Of a stretch of 64,000 nt of DNA, positions 9,617 to 18,435 are shown one piece after another. The position numbers were made by a program, and so were the translations under genes. Numbering within the stretch: the stretch's first letter is position 1; every line of letters starts with the position of its first letter. Below the pieces are notes generated by a model. It ran no database searches. It was given only the letters and a program-made list of their open reading frames with translations, and was not told the DNA's origin. The stretch lies in assembly GCA_016721315.1 (NCBI GenBank), contig JADKIL010000001.1:434001-498000 (forward strand), written 5' to 3'. The stretch comes from Candidatus Villigracilis vicinus (lineage in GTDB: Bacteria; Chloroflexota; Anaerolineae; Anaerolineales; Villigracilaceae).

Positions 9617-11068
9617 TTATCCGCTGGGGGTGGGGGATGCCTCAGGTGTGGCGTCCGTACCCGATTCAGTAGATGATTCAGTAGATGTTTCTGTGCCACT
9701 GTCGAAGGAAGAGGTATCGCTATAACCAACGCTGCAGACCGCTACATTCGCGCTTGTTAGACAAGAACTGAGCGTGCCTGAGTTCAATATACCCATCAAG
9801 GCGACGATGTCATCTTCTGTATCTGCCAATAAGACGAGGGTGTTGCCCTTCTTGCCAGCTTCAAACAGGATGATACCGTTGCCAGAGCGCACGATTTGAC
9901 CAAAAGCCAATGTGTCGATCGTATCGCTGTTGATCTCCACATCTGCTTTTTTCAAATAGGCATCTAATTCCTCTGCTGTATCGAAAGAACCGATGATGAG
10001 AGTATCCCCTGATGAGGGTGCTTTATCCATGAATTCCGCAGTTAGATTCAGGGAATGAAGTGTCGCTTGCAGGTTTCCCAAGGCGGTCACGATCGTGGAT
10101 GTCTTGGTCAGATCCTGTGCGATATAGACCTGAACTGTATCATTTGAATATATATACGGAAAGAGCTCGAGGCTGGCGACTTGTTTACCCGAGAGGGCAA
10201 AATCAGCCAAATTTTGGATGAGGGTCGCATTGTCGGTGTATGTACTGTAAGGTGAAGACAGGAATGTGAAGTCACCGAAGACTGCCACATTACCATCTGC
10301 ACTCAATGCCGCGCCGCCCGCGTTGGGATCGTGCGCGTCATCCAGCGACGAGAGGTTGGTCTCTGCGCCCTGGAGCAGGATCAACCCTGAAGTCGACTCG
10401 ACTGAACGCGCGCCGTATAAAGCCACTTCGCCCAAGCCAAAGGTTAGCTCATTCTTGCCGAATTCATCGAATAACACATTGCGAAAGTTGCCTTCGTTCT
10501 TTGCGGTGTTGTATAAATAATCGTTGTTAATGGTGATATCAAAAAAGTTTAACAGCGAGTTAGCTGCAACGGAGTCGCCATAAGCAATGGGGTTGCCAGA
10601 GACGTAGTCGTAATATAGCGCGAAACGGGTCGCATCGGCAAAAACGAGGATCTTGCCGCCGCGTTCGGTAAAGCCTTTGAGAAGCTGCGCTTCATATGCA
10701 GTAAAGGTTACGCTGGGCGAAACGCTTACAAATGCGCTGGCAGATTTCAACTGTGTTTCCAGCGAAACGGCATCAAGGACTACTTCCGTCTTACCGCCGC
10801 GCGCTTGAAAGGCAGACGTTAGGGAATCGATCTCGTTCAACGTGAATTGGTTGCCGTGATAGCCATCCACCAGAACTGTCCCGCCAAGCTGCTGGATATT
10901 ATCCAAATCAGGCGTACTAACTGCTGCTTGCGGTCTTGTAAAGGAAGCGAAGTCAGGGGTGGCGATCTCAGTCCGTGCCGGCGGAAAGCCGGGGTAGAAC
11001 CACAAGATGCGCGCAAGGATAGGAAGAAGTAAAAGGACAAGCGCAATGATAAGGTTTTGTCGTTTCAT
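9617..11068 (-). CDS. Membrane-anchored DUF4350/GldG-like protein
   Basis: The 483-residue protein begins with a signal anchor (IIALVLLLLPILARILWF). An extracytoplasmic region follows with a DUF4350-like segment: TVLVDGYHGNQFTLNEIDSLTSAFQARGGKTEVV then LLKGFTERGGKILVFADATRF. The C-terminus is Ser/Thr-rich and low complexity. The family is related to the soluble domains of ABC-linked GldG proteins, with a probable binding role. It follows the S49 protease gene by 9 bp, so the pair forms an operon. Confidence 0.55.
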   Translation of the reverse strand: MKRQNLIIALVLLLLPILARILWFYPGFPPARTEIATPDFASFTRPQAAVSTPDLDNIQQLGGTVLVDGYHGNQFTLNEIDSLTSAFQARGGKTEVVLDAVSLETQLKSASAFVSVSPSVTFTAYEAQLLKGFTERGGKILVFADATRFALYYDYVSGNPIAYGDSVAANSLLNFFDITINNDYLYNTAKNEGNFRNVLFDEFGKNELTFGLGEVALYGARSVESTSGLILLQGAETNLSSLDDAHDPNAGGAALSADGNVAVFGDFTFLSSPYSTYTDNATLIQNLADFALSGKQVASLELFPYIYSNDTVQVYIAQDLTKTSTIVTALGNLQATLHSLNLTAEFMDKAPSSGDTLIIGSFDTAEELDAYLKKADVEINSDTIDTLAFGQIVRSGNGIILFEAGKKGNTLVLLADTEDDIVALMGILNSGTLSSCLTSANVAVCSVGYSDTSSFDSGTETSTESSTESGTDATPEASPTPSG

Positions 11069-11077
11069 GTCATCCTC

Positions 11078-11932
11078 CTATTGTTTTACCGGCAAGGGTG
11101 GAATGTACAACATGTAGAACCCCGATTCTTTTGGATAGGGCAGGGTCATGCCATCCGGGCTTTGAATGAAGAAGAGCCCGCCATACAGGTCAACACCTGC
11201 CGGTCCTGCCAGGTCGAGAACTTCATAATTGGCAATGTTGGCAAGGTCGGCGGCTTTCTTTGCAGCATCGTCTTCAGTACCGAATGCATCGATGATCCCC
11301 AGTTGGATCGCATCCATGCCAGACCAGATCTGTCCGCTGAAGATCTCGCCATCGCTGCCTTTGAGCTTGTCTCCGCGCCCAAGTTTGACCGCTTCGAAAA
11401 AGCCTTGCCGCATCATGTCCACCTGACGCATGTCCGAATCACGTGGTGCGCCCCATAACTTGTAAGGACCGGTCGTGATGATGTCTTCGATCACAAAGGG
11501 GGCAGGGGGCAGGTAGCCGATCACACCGATATTACCAACCATGGAAGCCGACTTGGCAAAAATGTAGTCAGTATTCACAGAGAGATAATATCCGCCGCTG
11601 GCAGACATGCCGTTCACCACCGTCACTACTGGTTTCTTCTCGCGCAGGCGGGTGAGTTCCATATAGATCGATTCTGTATCGACTACAGTTCCGCCGGGGC
11701 TGTCGATCACCAATACCACTGCGCGAATTTCAGGGTGGTCAATGGCGTAGTGGATCTGCTTGATCGTGTTCTGGGCTGAATACGTGTAAATGGCATCTTC
11801 AAGCCGGATCACCCCCACAACAGGCTGCGGCACAGCCGAAGCCAGCAGCAACCCCGCGATCAATGGGGTTACCAGCCAGAGCAGCATGTTCCGAATTCTT
11901 TCCCAACGTGCATCCGCATCGCTCATGGTCAT
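11078..11932 (-). CDS. sppA: S49 family signal peptide peptidase (SppA-like)
   Basis: The 284-residue protein has one N-terminal membrane segment (about 15-35) and a ClpP-fold protease domain. The nucleophile is Ser112 in NGMSASGGYYLS, and VVLVIDSPGGTV precedes it. A likely general-base Lys is at 158 (ITTGPYKLWG), matching the serine-lysine dyad of short SppA enzymes, which clear cleaved signal peptides from the membrane. A short form with one catalytic domain is usual outside Enterobacteria. It is followed by the DUF4350-like gene. Confidence 0.85.
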   Translation of the reverse strand: MTMSDADARWERIRNMLLWLVTPLIAGLLLASAVPQPVVGVIRLEDAIYTYSAQNTIKQIHYAIDHPEIRAVVLVIDSPGGTVVDTESIYMELTRLREKKPVVTVVNGMSASGGYYLSVNTDYIFAKSASMVGNIGVIGYLPPAPFVIEDIITTGPYKLWGAPRDSDMRQVDMMRQGFFEAVKLGRGDKLKGSDGEIFSGQIWSGMDAIQLGIIDAFGTEDDAAKKAADLANIANYEVLDLAGPAGVDLYGGLFFIQSPDGMTLPYPKESGFYMLYIPPLPVKQ

Positions 11933-12075
11933 CTCCTCTACTTGTTGGAATACGCCATGAGCATATACGAGAAAACAGCCTTTGTCAACAAGGTTGTTTT
12001 ACGAAACGAATTAATGTATATTATGGTTCATCTGCCGCATTGGCGGCTTCACATTCTTTCACTGGAGGTAATCCC

Positions 12076-12552
12076 ATGCCCACCCCGATCAAAGGTACTG
12101 CCAAGAGCGGTTCCACAGCGTCCAAAGCCGCTTCCGGCTCTTACGTTAAGTTCTCTGATAAATTAACCGCCTCGATCACCGATATATCCAAGATCATTGA
12201 ACAGCACAAGGAAATGATCGACTCGATCCAGGAGGTTGCCATCGAGTTGACCTCCTCCATCGGTTCGCTGCATACTCTGACGGTTAAGTACGCCCGCACC
12301 GCCAACCAGATCCTGGATGTACTCCTACCCATCCTCAAGAACCTGCCCCTCATCCCCAAGAATGTAATGCAGATGCTGGTCAACCTCGAAAGCCTGACGC
12401 AGAAGATCATCGATAACGAAGCCGCCACCACCAAGACCATTACCGACGTCAACGCGGGTTTGAAGACCGGCGACGCCAACAAGTTAAAGGCGCATGCGGG
12501 TCAATTGCAGGCGGTAACCAAAACCATTACATCCATCATCCCCAAGGTGTAA
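12076..12552 (+). CDS. Small helical (coiled-coil) protein of unknown function
   Basis: I take the ATG at 12076, which has a strong GGAGG site eight bases upstream, rather than the longer open frame beginning at 11863. The 158-residue product has a Ser/Thr/Lys-rich N-terminus and then amphipathic helices with heptad-like spacing (SITDISKIIEQHKEMIDSIQEVAIEL; VNLESLTQKIIDNEAATTKTI). No signal peptide or known motif is seen. It is transcribed away from sppA and precedes the strong rplU promoter. Confidence 0.6.
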   Translation: MPTPIKGTAKSGSTASKAASGSYVKFSDKLTASITDISKIIEQHKEMIDSIQEVAIELTSSIGSLHTLTVKYARTANQILDVLLPILKNLPLIPKNVMQMLVNLESLTQKIIDNEAATTKTITDVNAGLKTGDANKLKAHAGQLQAVTKTITSIIPKV

Positions 12553-12616
12553 TCGCATCCTCCCAGACCTTCAACCTGCCCTGGCAAGCCTATCTGGACT
12601 CCATGCCGAAAACTCG

Positions 12617-12646
12617 TTGACAAGTCCGCATTTTTACATGTATAAT
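12617..12646 (+). promoter_or_regulatory. Housekeeping sigma promoter for rplU-rpmA-rpmE
   Basis: It has a perfect -35 TTGACA (12617-12622) and perfect -10 TATAAT (12641-12646) with an 18-base spacer. Transcription should start near 12653, leaving a leader of about 130 bases before rplU. Confidence 0.85.
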
Positions 12647-12660
12647 ATCGTCCGCTTCCA

Positions 12661-12682
12661 CCCCGGAGGTCAAATTCCGGGG
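12661..12682 (+). promoter_or_regulatory. Hairpin in the rplU leader
   Basis: CCCCGGA pairs with TCCGGGG around an 8-base loop near the 5' end of the leader transcript. A second weaker pairing follows (CTTCCCC with GGGCGAAGG, 12706-12728). It could be an L21-type autoregulatory leader, but no known leader consensus was recognised. Confidence 0.45.
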
Positions 12683-12782
12683 TAGTTGTTTGTTTACAAC
12701 CCCAGCTTCCCCAAAAGTGGGCGAAGGGTGCAAGATCCCCGCAAACTTTCTCGGCGAAGTGAATGACTGGAGAAAATAAAAA

Positions 12783-13235
12783 ATGAAATTTGCAATCGTT
12801 GAAAGCGGCGGCAAGCAATATCGTGCCGTCGAAGGCACCACGGTCGACGTGGATCGCCTCGCCCATGAAGTAGGCAACTCGTTCGATATTGAGCGCGTTC
12901 TGCTCATGGCAGATGGTGATGCGGTTTCGGTGGGTACTCCCACTGTCAGCGGCATCGTTGTGTCTGTCACTGTGGTGGATCACATCAAGGGACCCAAGGT
13001 TCTTTCCTTTAAGTATCGCCCGAAGAAACGCATCCGCGTTCGTGGCGGGAACCGCGCTCACTACACCCGCTTGATGATCGATTTCATCGGCAAGCCGGGT
13101 GACAAGCCTGCAAAGGCTGAAGCGAAGCCAAAGGCTAAAGCTGAAAAACCCGCCAAGGCTGAGAAAGAAGCGGCAGAGAAGAAGCCTTCCACTGCTAAGA
13201 AATCCACCTCAACCAAAAAGTCCGAAAAGAAGTAA
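12783..13235 (+). CDS. rplU: 50S ribosomal protein L21 with Lys/Ala-rich tail
   Basis: The first ~100 residues are a typical L21 (MKFAIVESGGKQYRAVEGTTVDVDRL, then KGPKVLSFKYRPKKRIRVRGGNR). After about residue 105 comes a roughly 45-residue low-complexity tail of KAEAKPKAKAEKPAKAE type, absent from standard L21 (about 103 residues). L21 binds 23S rRNA in the large subunit. It is the first gene of the L21-L27-L31 operon, with 13 bp to rpmA. Confidence 0.95.
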   Translation: MKFAIVESGGKQYRAVEGTTVDVDRLAHEVGNSFDIERVLLMADGDAVSVGTPTVSGIVVSVTVVDHIKGPKVLSFKYRPKKRIRVRGGNRAHYTRLMIDFIGKPGDKPAKAEAKPKAKAEKPAKAEKEAAEKKPSTAKKSTSTKKSEKK

Positions 13236-13248
13236 AGGTAGGTAGACA

Positions 13249-13509
13249 ATGGCTCATAAAACAGGTGGCGGTTCAACCCGCAACGGTAGAGACAGCAATT
13301 CCCAGCGCTTGGGTGTCAAGCGCTATGCCGGTCAGTTCGTGCTTTCCGGCAATGTTTTGGTTCGCCAGCGTGGAACCAAGATCAAGCCCGGCATCAATGT
13401 GATGGTCGGTAAGGATGATACGTTGTTTGCGGTTGCAGACGGCGTGGTGATGTTCGATGTGTTTCATGGACGCAAACGCGTCAACATCGTTCCTGTTGAG
13501 GCGGAATAA
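13249..13509 (+). CDS. rpmA: 50S ribosomal protein L27
   Basis: The 86-residue protein starts MAHKTGGGSTRNGRDSNSQRLGVKRYAGQFVLSGNVLVRQRG, the classic L27 signature. The N-terminus reaches the peptidyl transferase centre. There is no N-terminal Firmicutes-type cleavable extension. Its last base overlaps the A of the next gene's ATG. Confidence 0.97.
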   Translation: MAHKTGGGSTRNGRDSNSQRLGVKRYAGQFVLSGNVLVRQRGTKIKPGINVMVGKDDTLFAVADGVVMFDVFHGRKRVNIVPVEAE

Positions 13510-14027
13510 TGAAGACTGATATCCATCCCAAGGTTTTTGATGCCAAGGTGACCTGCGCTTCCTGCGGTACCACCTGGGTAACCACATCCACCAGCAAGGA
13601 ACTGCGCATCGACGTGTGTTCCAACTGCCATCCTTTCTACACCGGCGAATCTGCCAAGCTTCTCGATGTGGAAGGTCAGGTGGATCGCTTCTATAAGAAG
13701 CTCTCTGCCCGCCAGAACTATGTGGAAGACCAGAAAGCTCGCGAAGAATCCACCAACATTTCCAATCGTTCAGTGGACGATCTCGGCTTGACCCCCCGCG
13801 CTACAGATGGTCTCAAGCGTGCTGGTGTTTTGAACATTGGTCAGCTGGTTGAGAAGTTTGCAGAAGGCGATGCTGCTCTTCTGGCAATCAATGGTTTCGG
13901 TCAGTCTGCTTTGACGGCTGCCAAGAAGAAACTGCGCTCCCTCGAGATCGAACTTCCCGAACCGCCCAAGGTTGAGAAGGCTGAAAAAGCCGAAAAGGCA
14001 ACTGAAACCCCCGAAGCAGGCGAGTAG
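13509..14027 (+). CDS. rpmE: 50S ribosomal protein L31 fused to an RNA polymerase alpha-CTD-like domain
   Basis: Residues 1-75 are a zinc-binding (C+) L31 with Cys16, Cys19, Cys37 and Cys40. Residues about 87-150 read SVDDLGLTPRATDGLKRAGV, then LNIGQLVEK and NGFGQSALTAAKKKLRSLEIEL. This follows closely the pattern of the RNA polymerase alpha subunit C-terminal domain (two helix-hairpin-helix elements). A Glu/Lys/Ala-rich tail ends the 172-residue protein, against the usual ~70 for L31. The domain could contact DNA, rRNA or a protein. The gene is translationally coupled to rpmA. Confidence 0.88.
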   Translation: MKTDIHPKVFDAKVTCASCGTTWVTTSTSKELRIDVCSNCHPFYTGESAKLLDVEGQVDRFYKKLSARQNYVEDQKAREESTNISNRSVDDLGLTPRATDGLKRAGVLNIGQLVEKFAEGDAALLAINGFGQSALTAAKKKLRSLEIELPEPPKVEKAEKAEKATETPEAGE

Positions 14028-14077
14028 TTCTGCTGTTGGGGCGACGCTTTGTCAGCCCGCTCATTATCAGTTAAACT

Positions 14078-14116
14078 AAACAGGCAGATGCAAAAGCGTC
14101 TGCCTGTTTTTATAAT
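14078..14116 (+). terminator. Terminator of the rplU-rpmA-rpmE operon
   Basis: AACAGGCAGATGC pairs with GCGTCTGCCTGTT around AAAA, followed by a TTTTTAT run. This is a strong intrinsic terminator. Confidence 0.85.
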
Positions 14117-14161
14117 AAATCCCATTAGCAGATCCCCGATCGGAGGGGGAGGAGAGTTTCA

Positions 14162-14731
14162 ATGATGCACACGCAGGGTATGATCGAAGTTGTCTGTGGT
14201 TCGATGTTTAGCGGCAAAACGGATGAATTGATCCGACGCTTGGTGCGGGCAACCATTGCAAAGCAAAAGGTACAGGTATTCAAACCCGCCATTGACATTC
14301 GATATGCGATTGAGAAAGTCGCTTCGCACACCGGTTCGACATTCAGTGCCATCCCTGTTCAGAAGGCGTCCGAAATTCCAGCCCGGCTCGAAAAAGATAC
14401 GACTGTGGTCGGTTTGGACGAAGTGCAGTTCTTCGACCCTGAGATCGTGACCATTGCACAGACTCTGGCTGAACAAGGGATCCGTGTCATTGCCGCCGGG
14501 CTGGATATGGATTTTCGCGGCGAGCCTTTTGGAGCAATGCCTGAGTTGATGGCAAAAGCCGAAGTTGTGTTGAAACTTCACGCCATTTGCATGGTCTGCG
14601 GTGACGATGCTTCGCGCACCCAAAGACTTGTGAACGGAAAGCCCGCCCGCTACGATGAGCCGGTCGTCATTGTTGGTGCTTCTGAATTGTATGAAGCCCG
14701 CTGCCGCAAACACCACGAAGTCCCGAGATAA
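14162..14731 (+). CDS. tdk: Thymidine kinase (type II)
   Basis: The 189-residue protein has the P-loop GSMFSGKT (13-20) and the DEVQFF segment of the Walker B/lasso region. It also carries AAGLDMDFRGEPFG and a zinc site with CMVC near 143-146 and CRKHH near the C-terminus. It phosphorylates thymidine with ATP in the salvage pathway. A GGAGGGGGAGGAG stretch precedes the start; the alternative Met at residue 7 is also possible. Confidence 0.95.
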   Translation: MMHTQGMIEVVCGSMFSGKTDELIRRLVRATIAKQKVQVFKPAIDIRYAIEKVASHTGSTFSAIPVQKASEIPARLEKDTTVVGLDEVQFFDPEIVTIAQTLAEQGIRVIAAGLDMDFRGEPFGAMPELMAKAEVVLKLHAICMVCGDDASRTQRLVNGKPARYDEPVVIVGASELYEARCRKHHEVPR

Positions 14732-14823
14732 ATTTTGGTCTAGTAGTTAATGGTTGCGTATTAATGATGGATTTTGATGTAAACTAATTAACAATGGAAC
14801 TCACGGACTAAGGAACTACTTTC

Positions 14824-15381
14824 ATGCAAAACTATCAGGACGTTCTCGCAGAAACCCTCATTGATTCAGATACCCTTCAAAAGCGTGTTGCCGAATTGGG
14901 TAAACAGATCAGCGCCGACTATCACGGTCAAGACCTGCTCTTGATCTGTATTTTACGCGGCGCAGTGCCCTTCTTAGTGGATCTGAGCAGGCATATCACC
15001 GTCCCGCATATGATGGATTTCATGGCGGTCTCGTCCTATGGTATCGGCAAACGCGAATCTACTGGTTCTGCCCGCGTCACCCTTGATCTGCAAATGGATA
15101 TTCGCGATCATAATGTGGTGCTCGTTGAAGATATCGTTGATAGTGGGCATACCATTGCTGCTGTCCTGCAAATGCTGGGAACGCGTCAACCCAAGTCACT
15201 CAAGGTCTGCGCCCTGCTTGATAAACCCGAACGCCGTGAAGCGCATGTCCCCATTGATTACCTTGGCTTTTCCATCCCCAATAAATTCGTCTATGGCTAC
15301 GGGCTTGATCTTGATGAGTATCATCGCAATTTAACTTTTGTCGGTGTCGTCGATCTGAATAAATACAAGCCTGCCGAATAA
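14824..15381 (+). CDS. hpt: Hypoxanthine phosphoribosyltransferase
   Basis: The 185-residue protein has the PRPP-binding motif VVLVEDIVDSGHT (about 98-110) and the ILRGAVPFLVDLSR loop typical of type I purine phosphoribosyltransferases. YLGFSIPNKFVYGYGLDLDEYHRNL is the conserved C-terminal HPRT segment. It converts hypoxanthine or guanine to the nucleotide with PRPP. Thymidine kinase lies just upstream, so two salvage enzymes are adjacent. Confidence 0.95.
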   Translation: MQNYQDVLAETLIDSDTLQKRVAELGKQISADYHGQDLLLICILRGAVPFLVDLSRHITVPHMMDFMAVSSYGIGKRESTGSARVTLDLQMDIRDHNVVLVEDIVDSGHTIAAVLQMLGTRQPKSLKVCALLDKPERREAHVPIDYLGFSIPNKFVYGYGLDLDEYHRNLTFVGVVDLNKYKPAE

Positions 15382-15405
15382 ATGCCCGGTTGGTAGGGGG
15401 ATGCA

Positions 15406-17076
15406 ATGACCACAGAAGAAACCAACACCACAACATACTCACCTTATTCCGGGCGTTGGGTTGCCCTTGTACGTGGACGTGTTGTTGCACAAGGCGGCAC
15501 GCCCGAACAGGCACTGCTTGCTTCGCAAGCCAGTCGATATAAAGAAAGACCAGAGATCCGTTTCATGTCCGTTCCATTTAACTTCCCGCCTTTATTGAAA
15601 AAAATAATCGATGTACTCCCACCTGATGTGGAGGTGTATCTTGTCGGTGGCGCTGTGCGCGACTTGTTGACCAACCGCCTCTCGCCCGATTTTGACTTTG
15701 CTCTGCCTTCGAGTGGAATTTCCCTCGCCCGAATCATTGCCAATGCTTTAAAAGCCGATTTCATGGTTTTGGATGATGAGCGTGACACAGGTCGCGTCAT
15801 TATTTCCAATGAAAATGAAAATCTGCTTTACCTGGATTTTGCCACCTACCGCGGTGCGACGCTTGAAGAAGACCTGCGTGACCGCGACTTTACCATCAAT
15901 GCCATGGCATTGAACCTGCGCGATACCACTATCATTGACCCGCTGAATGGCGGCAGCGATATCCGAGCCAAAGTGATCCGAGCTTGCTCGCCCGATGCTC
16001 TACTGCACGACCCCGTTCGTATTCTGAGGGCGGTGAGGCAGGCAGCCGCATTTGGATTCACCATTGACAAGAACACCCGCGAGTTAATGAAACAAGCCGC
16101 CGGTACCATTGGCAACGTCTCAGTGGAGCGCCTGCGTGATGAGGTCTTTAAGATGCTTGGCGGACCCAAAGCCAGCGCGTCTGTTCGTGCGTTGGAGATG
16201 CTTGGTGTTTTACAACACCTTACGCCCGAACTGTTGAAAATGAAGGGCGTTTCTCAATCTCCTCCACATATTCATGATGTTTGGACGCATACGCTTACAG
16301 TGCTTGACCAACTTGATTATCTATTGACTACATCCTTGCGGCTCGATTTTGACCCCGAAAAGACCAGTGATATGTTCATGGGCTTGGTCAGTTTAAAGAT
16401 CGGACGTTATCGTGAACAGTTTGCAAAACATTTTGCTGCTGCACTAAACCCCAACCGTTCACACCGTTCGCTTTTGTTCTTTGCCGCGCTATATCATGAT
16501 ATTTGCAAGCCGGACACAAAGACTATCGATGAGAACGGACGAATCCGTTTCTTTGACCATGACGTCAAAGGTGCCGACGTGACCGTTGAACGCGCCCGTT
16601 CTTTCAATTTAAGTAATGACGAAGTGGAACGACTGCATAAGATCGTTACTCATCACATGCGTATTCACTTCTTTGCGGATCGTTTGGAAAAAGAAAAACA
16701 ACCGCCTTCCCGTAAAGCGGTTTATCGCTTTTTCCGCGATAGCGGTGCAGCAGGCGTGGATCTGGTTTTGCTTGCACTTGCCGATGTGCGCGGCACCAAA
16801 GGCAATGACCTTTCTCAGGACACCTGGACGGCATACCTTGATGTTGCGCGGATCTTGCTTGAGAATTATTGGGAACATCCCGAAGAAGTGGTCAACCCAC
16901 CGCGCCTTTTGAATGGCAATGACCTTATGCAGGAATTGGATCTCAAACCTGGGCGTTTCGTGGGGCAGCTGCTCGAGGCGATCCGTGAGAATCAAGCGGC
17001 TGGTAAGATCATTGATAGGGAGCAGGCATTGGCATTTGCCCGAGAAGAACTTGCCAAAGGTACCGGTGAACTATGA
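15406..17076 (+). CDS. CCA tRNA nucleotidyltransferase/poly(A) polymerase family with HD domain and DUF5678-like N-terminus
   Basis: Residues ~1-50 (SPYSGRWVALVRGRVVAQGGTPEQAL) look like a DUF5678 module. From about 65 comes the class II nucleotidyltransferase head (VYLVGGAVRDLL...DFDFAL), then RDFTINAMAL and the RNA-binding helices (DPVRILRAVRQAAAFGF). The C-terminal half is an HD domain (AALYHDICKPDT, HHMRIHFF). It probably adds or repairs the CCA end of tRNA, though a poly(A)-type role cannot be excluded. The protein has 556 residues, and its end overlaps the next start by ATGA. Confidence 0.9.
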   Translation: MTTEETNTTTYSPYSGRWVALVRGRVVAQGGTPEQALLASQASRYKERPEIRFMSVPFNFPPLLKKIIDVLPPDVEVYLVGGAVRDLLTNRLSPDFDFALPSSGISLARIIANALKADFMVLDDERDTGRVIISNENENLLYLDFATYRGATLEEDLRDRDFTINAMALNLRDTTIIDPLNGGSDIRAKVIRACSPDALLHDPVRILRAVRQAAAFGFTIDKNTRELMKQAAGTIGNVSVERLRDEVFKMLGGPKASASVRALEMLGVLQHLTPELLKMKGVSQSPPHIHDVWTHTLTVLDQLDYLLTTSLRLDFDPEKTSDMFMGLVSLKIGRYREQFAKHFAAALNPNRSHRSLLFFAALYHDICKPDTKTIDENGRIRFFDHDVKGADVTVERARSFNLSNDEVERLHKIVTHHMRIHFFADRLEKEKQPPSRKAVYRFFRDSGAAGVDLVLLALADVRGTKGNDLSQDTWTAYLDVARILLENYWEHPEEVVNPPRLLNGNDLMQELDLKPGRFVGQLLEAIRENQAAGKIIDREQALAFAREELAKGTGEL

Positions 17077-17609
17077 ATTATGTATTCTTTGACCTTGAAA
17101 CCCAGAATCTATTCGATGATGTCGGCGGACGCGATAACATTGAAAAATTGAAATTGGCTTGTGCCGTCACATTTTCGACGGCAAAGAATGACTTTTCTGT
17201 ATATTGGGAGCAGGATGTAAGCGCTCTTTTGGCGGAGTTGCGGTCGGCAACCAAAGTGATCGGATTTAACCTGCTTCAATTTGATTACAAGGTACTTCAA
17301 CCCTATGCGCCGCAGGTACGCCTCGCTTCGATCCCGACCCTGGATATGATGCTGGATTTGCAGAAAAATCTTGGTTTTCGGGTTGGTCTTGATAATCTGG
17401 CGGGTGCTTCACTGGGTGCAGCGAAAACTGCAGATGGTATCCAATCTGTGGAATGGTTCCGCAAAGGTGAGTTGGATAAAGTCGCTGAATATTGCAAAGC
17501 AGATGTGGATATCACCCGGCGTGTGTTTGAATTTGGGCGGGATAATGGTTTTGTTTATTACAAATCTAAACTGGGGAGCAAATTAAAGTCTGTCGTAAAG
17601 TGGAAATAG
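17073..17609 (+). CDS. RNase H-like 3'-5' exonuclease domain protein
   Basis: The 178-residue protein has a DEDD exonuclease layout: FFDLETQ (Asp6, Glu8), then VIGFNLLQFDYKVL, and YCKADVDITRRVF. This resembles the YprB/RNase_H_2 group of predicted exonucleases. It lacks the helicase domain sometimes fused to this fold. It is translationally coupled to the upstream tRNA nucleotidyltransferase, hinting at a role in RNA 3'-end processing, which is inferred only. Confidence 0.75.
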   Translation: MNYVFFDLETQNLFDDVGGRDNIEKLKLACAVTFSTAKNDFSVYWEQDVSALLAELRSATKVIGFNLLQFDYKVLQPYAPQVRLASIPTLDMMLDLQKNLGFRVGLDNLAGASLGAAKTADGIQSVEWFRKGELDKVAEYCKADVDITRRVFEFGRDNGFVYYKSKLGSKLKSVVKWK

Positions 17610-17617
17610 GAGCTGGC

Positions 17618-18382
17618 ATGAATAAAATAACTATTAATGGAGCTCAGCTGGCATACATTCGGCGAGGCAAAGGAACGCCGCTGGTACTGATCCATGGTTA
17701 TCCTTTGGATCATTCCATTTGGGAAGATGTTGTACCCCTGCTTCAGAAAGATTTTGACCTCATTGTGCCCGATGTGCGCGGGTTTGGCGGCTCAACTGTA
17801 ATAGAAGCATCATATTCGATGACCGACATTGCCAACGACCTCGCAGCTTTACTTGATGGACTTGGGGTCGAAAAGGCAGCATTGGCTGGGCATTCCATGG
17901 GCGGTTATGTTGCACTTGCATTTGCCAAAGCATTTCCAAACCGCGTTCACGGACTGGCATTGGTTTCTTCGCAGGCGGCTGGCGACTCTCCCGAACGGAA
18001 AGAAGGCAGGTATAAGACAGCGGAGGAGGTGGATACAAAGGGCGTTCAGATCGTTGCTGCAGCGATGACGGATAAACTGACCAAAAACCAGAAAGTGCGC
18101 GATGTTATTAAATTACTGATCGGACAGCAAAGCGCGGCAGGGGTGACAGGTGCTCTAAAGGCAATGGCGGAACGGGAAGATCTGACTTCCTTTTTAGCTT
18201 CCTTCAATCTGCCATTGGTACTCCTTCATGGCAATGCCGATGAACTAATCCCAATAGATCGTGCACGCGAAATCAAATTATTGAACCCGTCAGCTCACTT
18301 GGTCGAACTTGCAGGTGCCGGACATATGCCAATGATGGAATTTGCCGAAAAAACTGCCGAGGCGTTGAAACAGCTCAAATAA
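17618..18382 (+). CDS. Alpha/beta hydrolase
   Basis: I start at the ATG at 17618, which has TAGGAG seven bases upstream, instead of the six-codon-longer frame. The 254 residues show the oxyanion HGYPLDHSIW region, the nucleophile elbow GHSMGGY (Ser near 92) and the catalytic His in GAGHMPMME near the end. Asp is probably in HGNADELIP. The closest look is a carboxyl-ester or bromoperoxidase-like hydrolase. The substrate is unknown. Confidence 0.85.
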   Translation: MNKITINGAQLAYIRRGKGTPLVLIHGYPLDHSIWEDVVPLLQKDFDLIVPDVRGFGGSTVIEASYSMTDIANDLAALLDGLGVEKAALAGHSMGGYVALAFAKAFPNRVHGLALVSSQAAGDSPERKEGRYKTAEEVDTKGVQIVAAAMTDKLTKNQKVRDVIKLLIGQQSAAGVTGALKAMAEREDLTSFLASFNLPLVLLHGNADELIPIDRAREIKLLNPSAHLVELAGAGHMPMMEFAEKTAEALKQLK

Positions 18383-18419
18383 ACGAAAAGCCCATCTAAT
18401 TGGATGGGCTTTTCGTTTG
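18382..18419. terminator. Bidirectional terminator
   Basis: AAACGAAAAGCCCATC pairs with GATGGGCTTTTCGTTT around TAATTG. It sits between the convergent hydrolase and response-regulator genes and can serve both. Confidence 0.9.
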
Positions 18420-18435
18420 TCGAGACAACTTCCGG

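Noticed and set aside
11863..12075. Upstream extension of the helical protein at 12076
   Set aside because: The extension overlaps the divergent sppA start, and the strong GGAGG site points to the ATG at 12076.
12653..12782. Known L21 leader riboregulator
   Set aside because: Hairpins are present but I could not match a defined L21 leader consensus by eye, so it is listed only as a hairpin.
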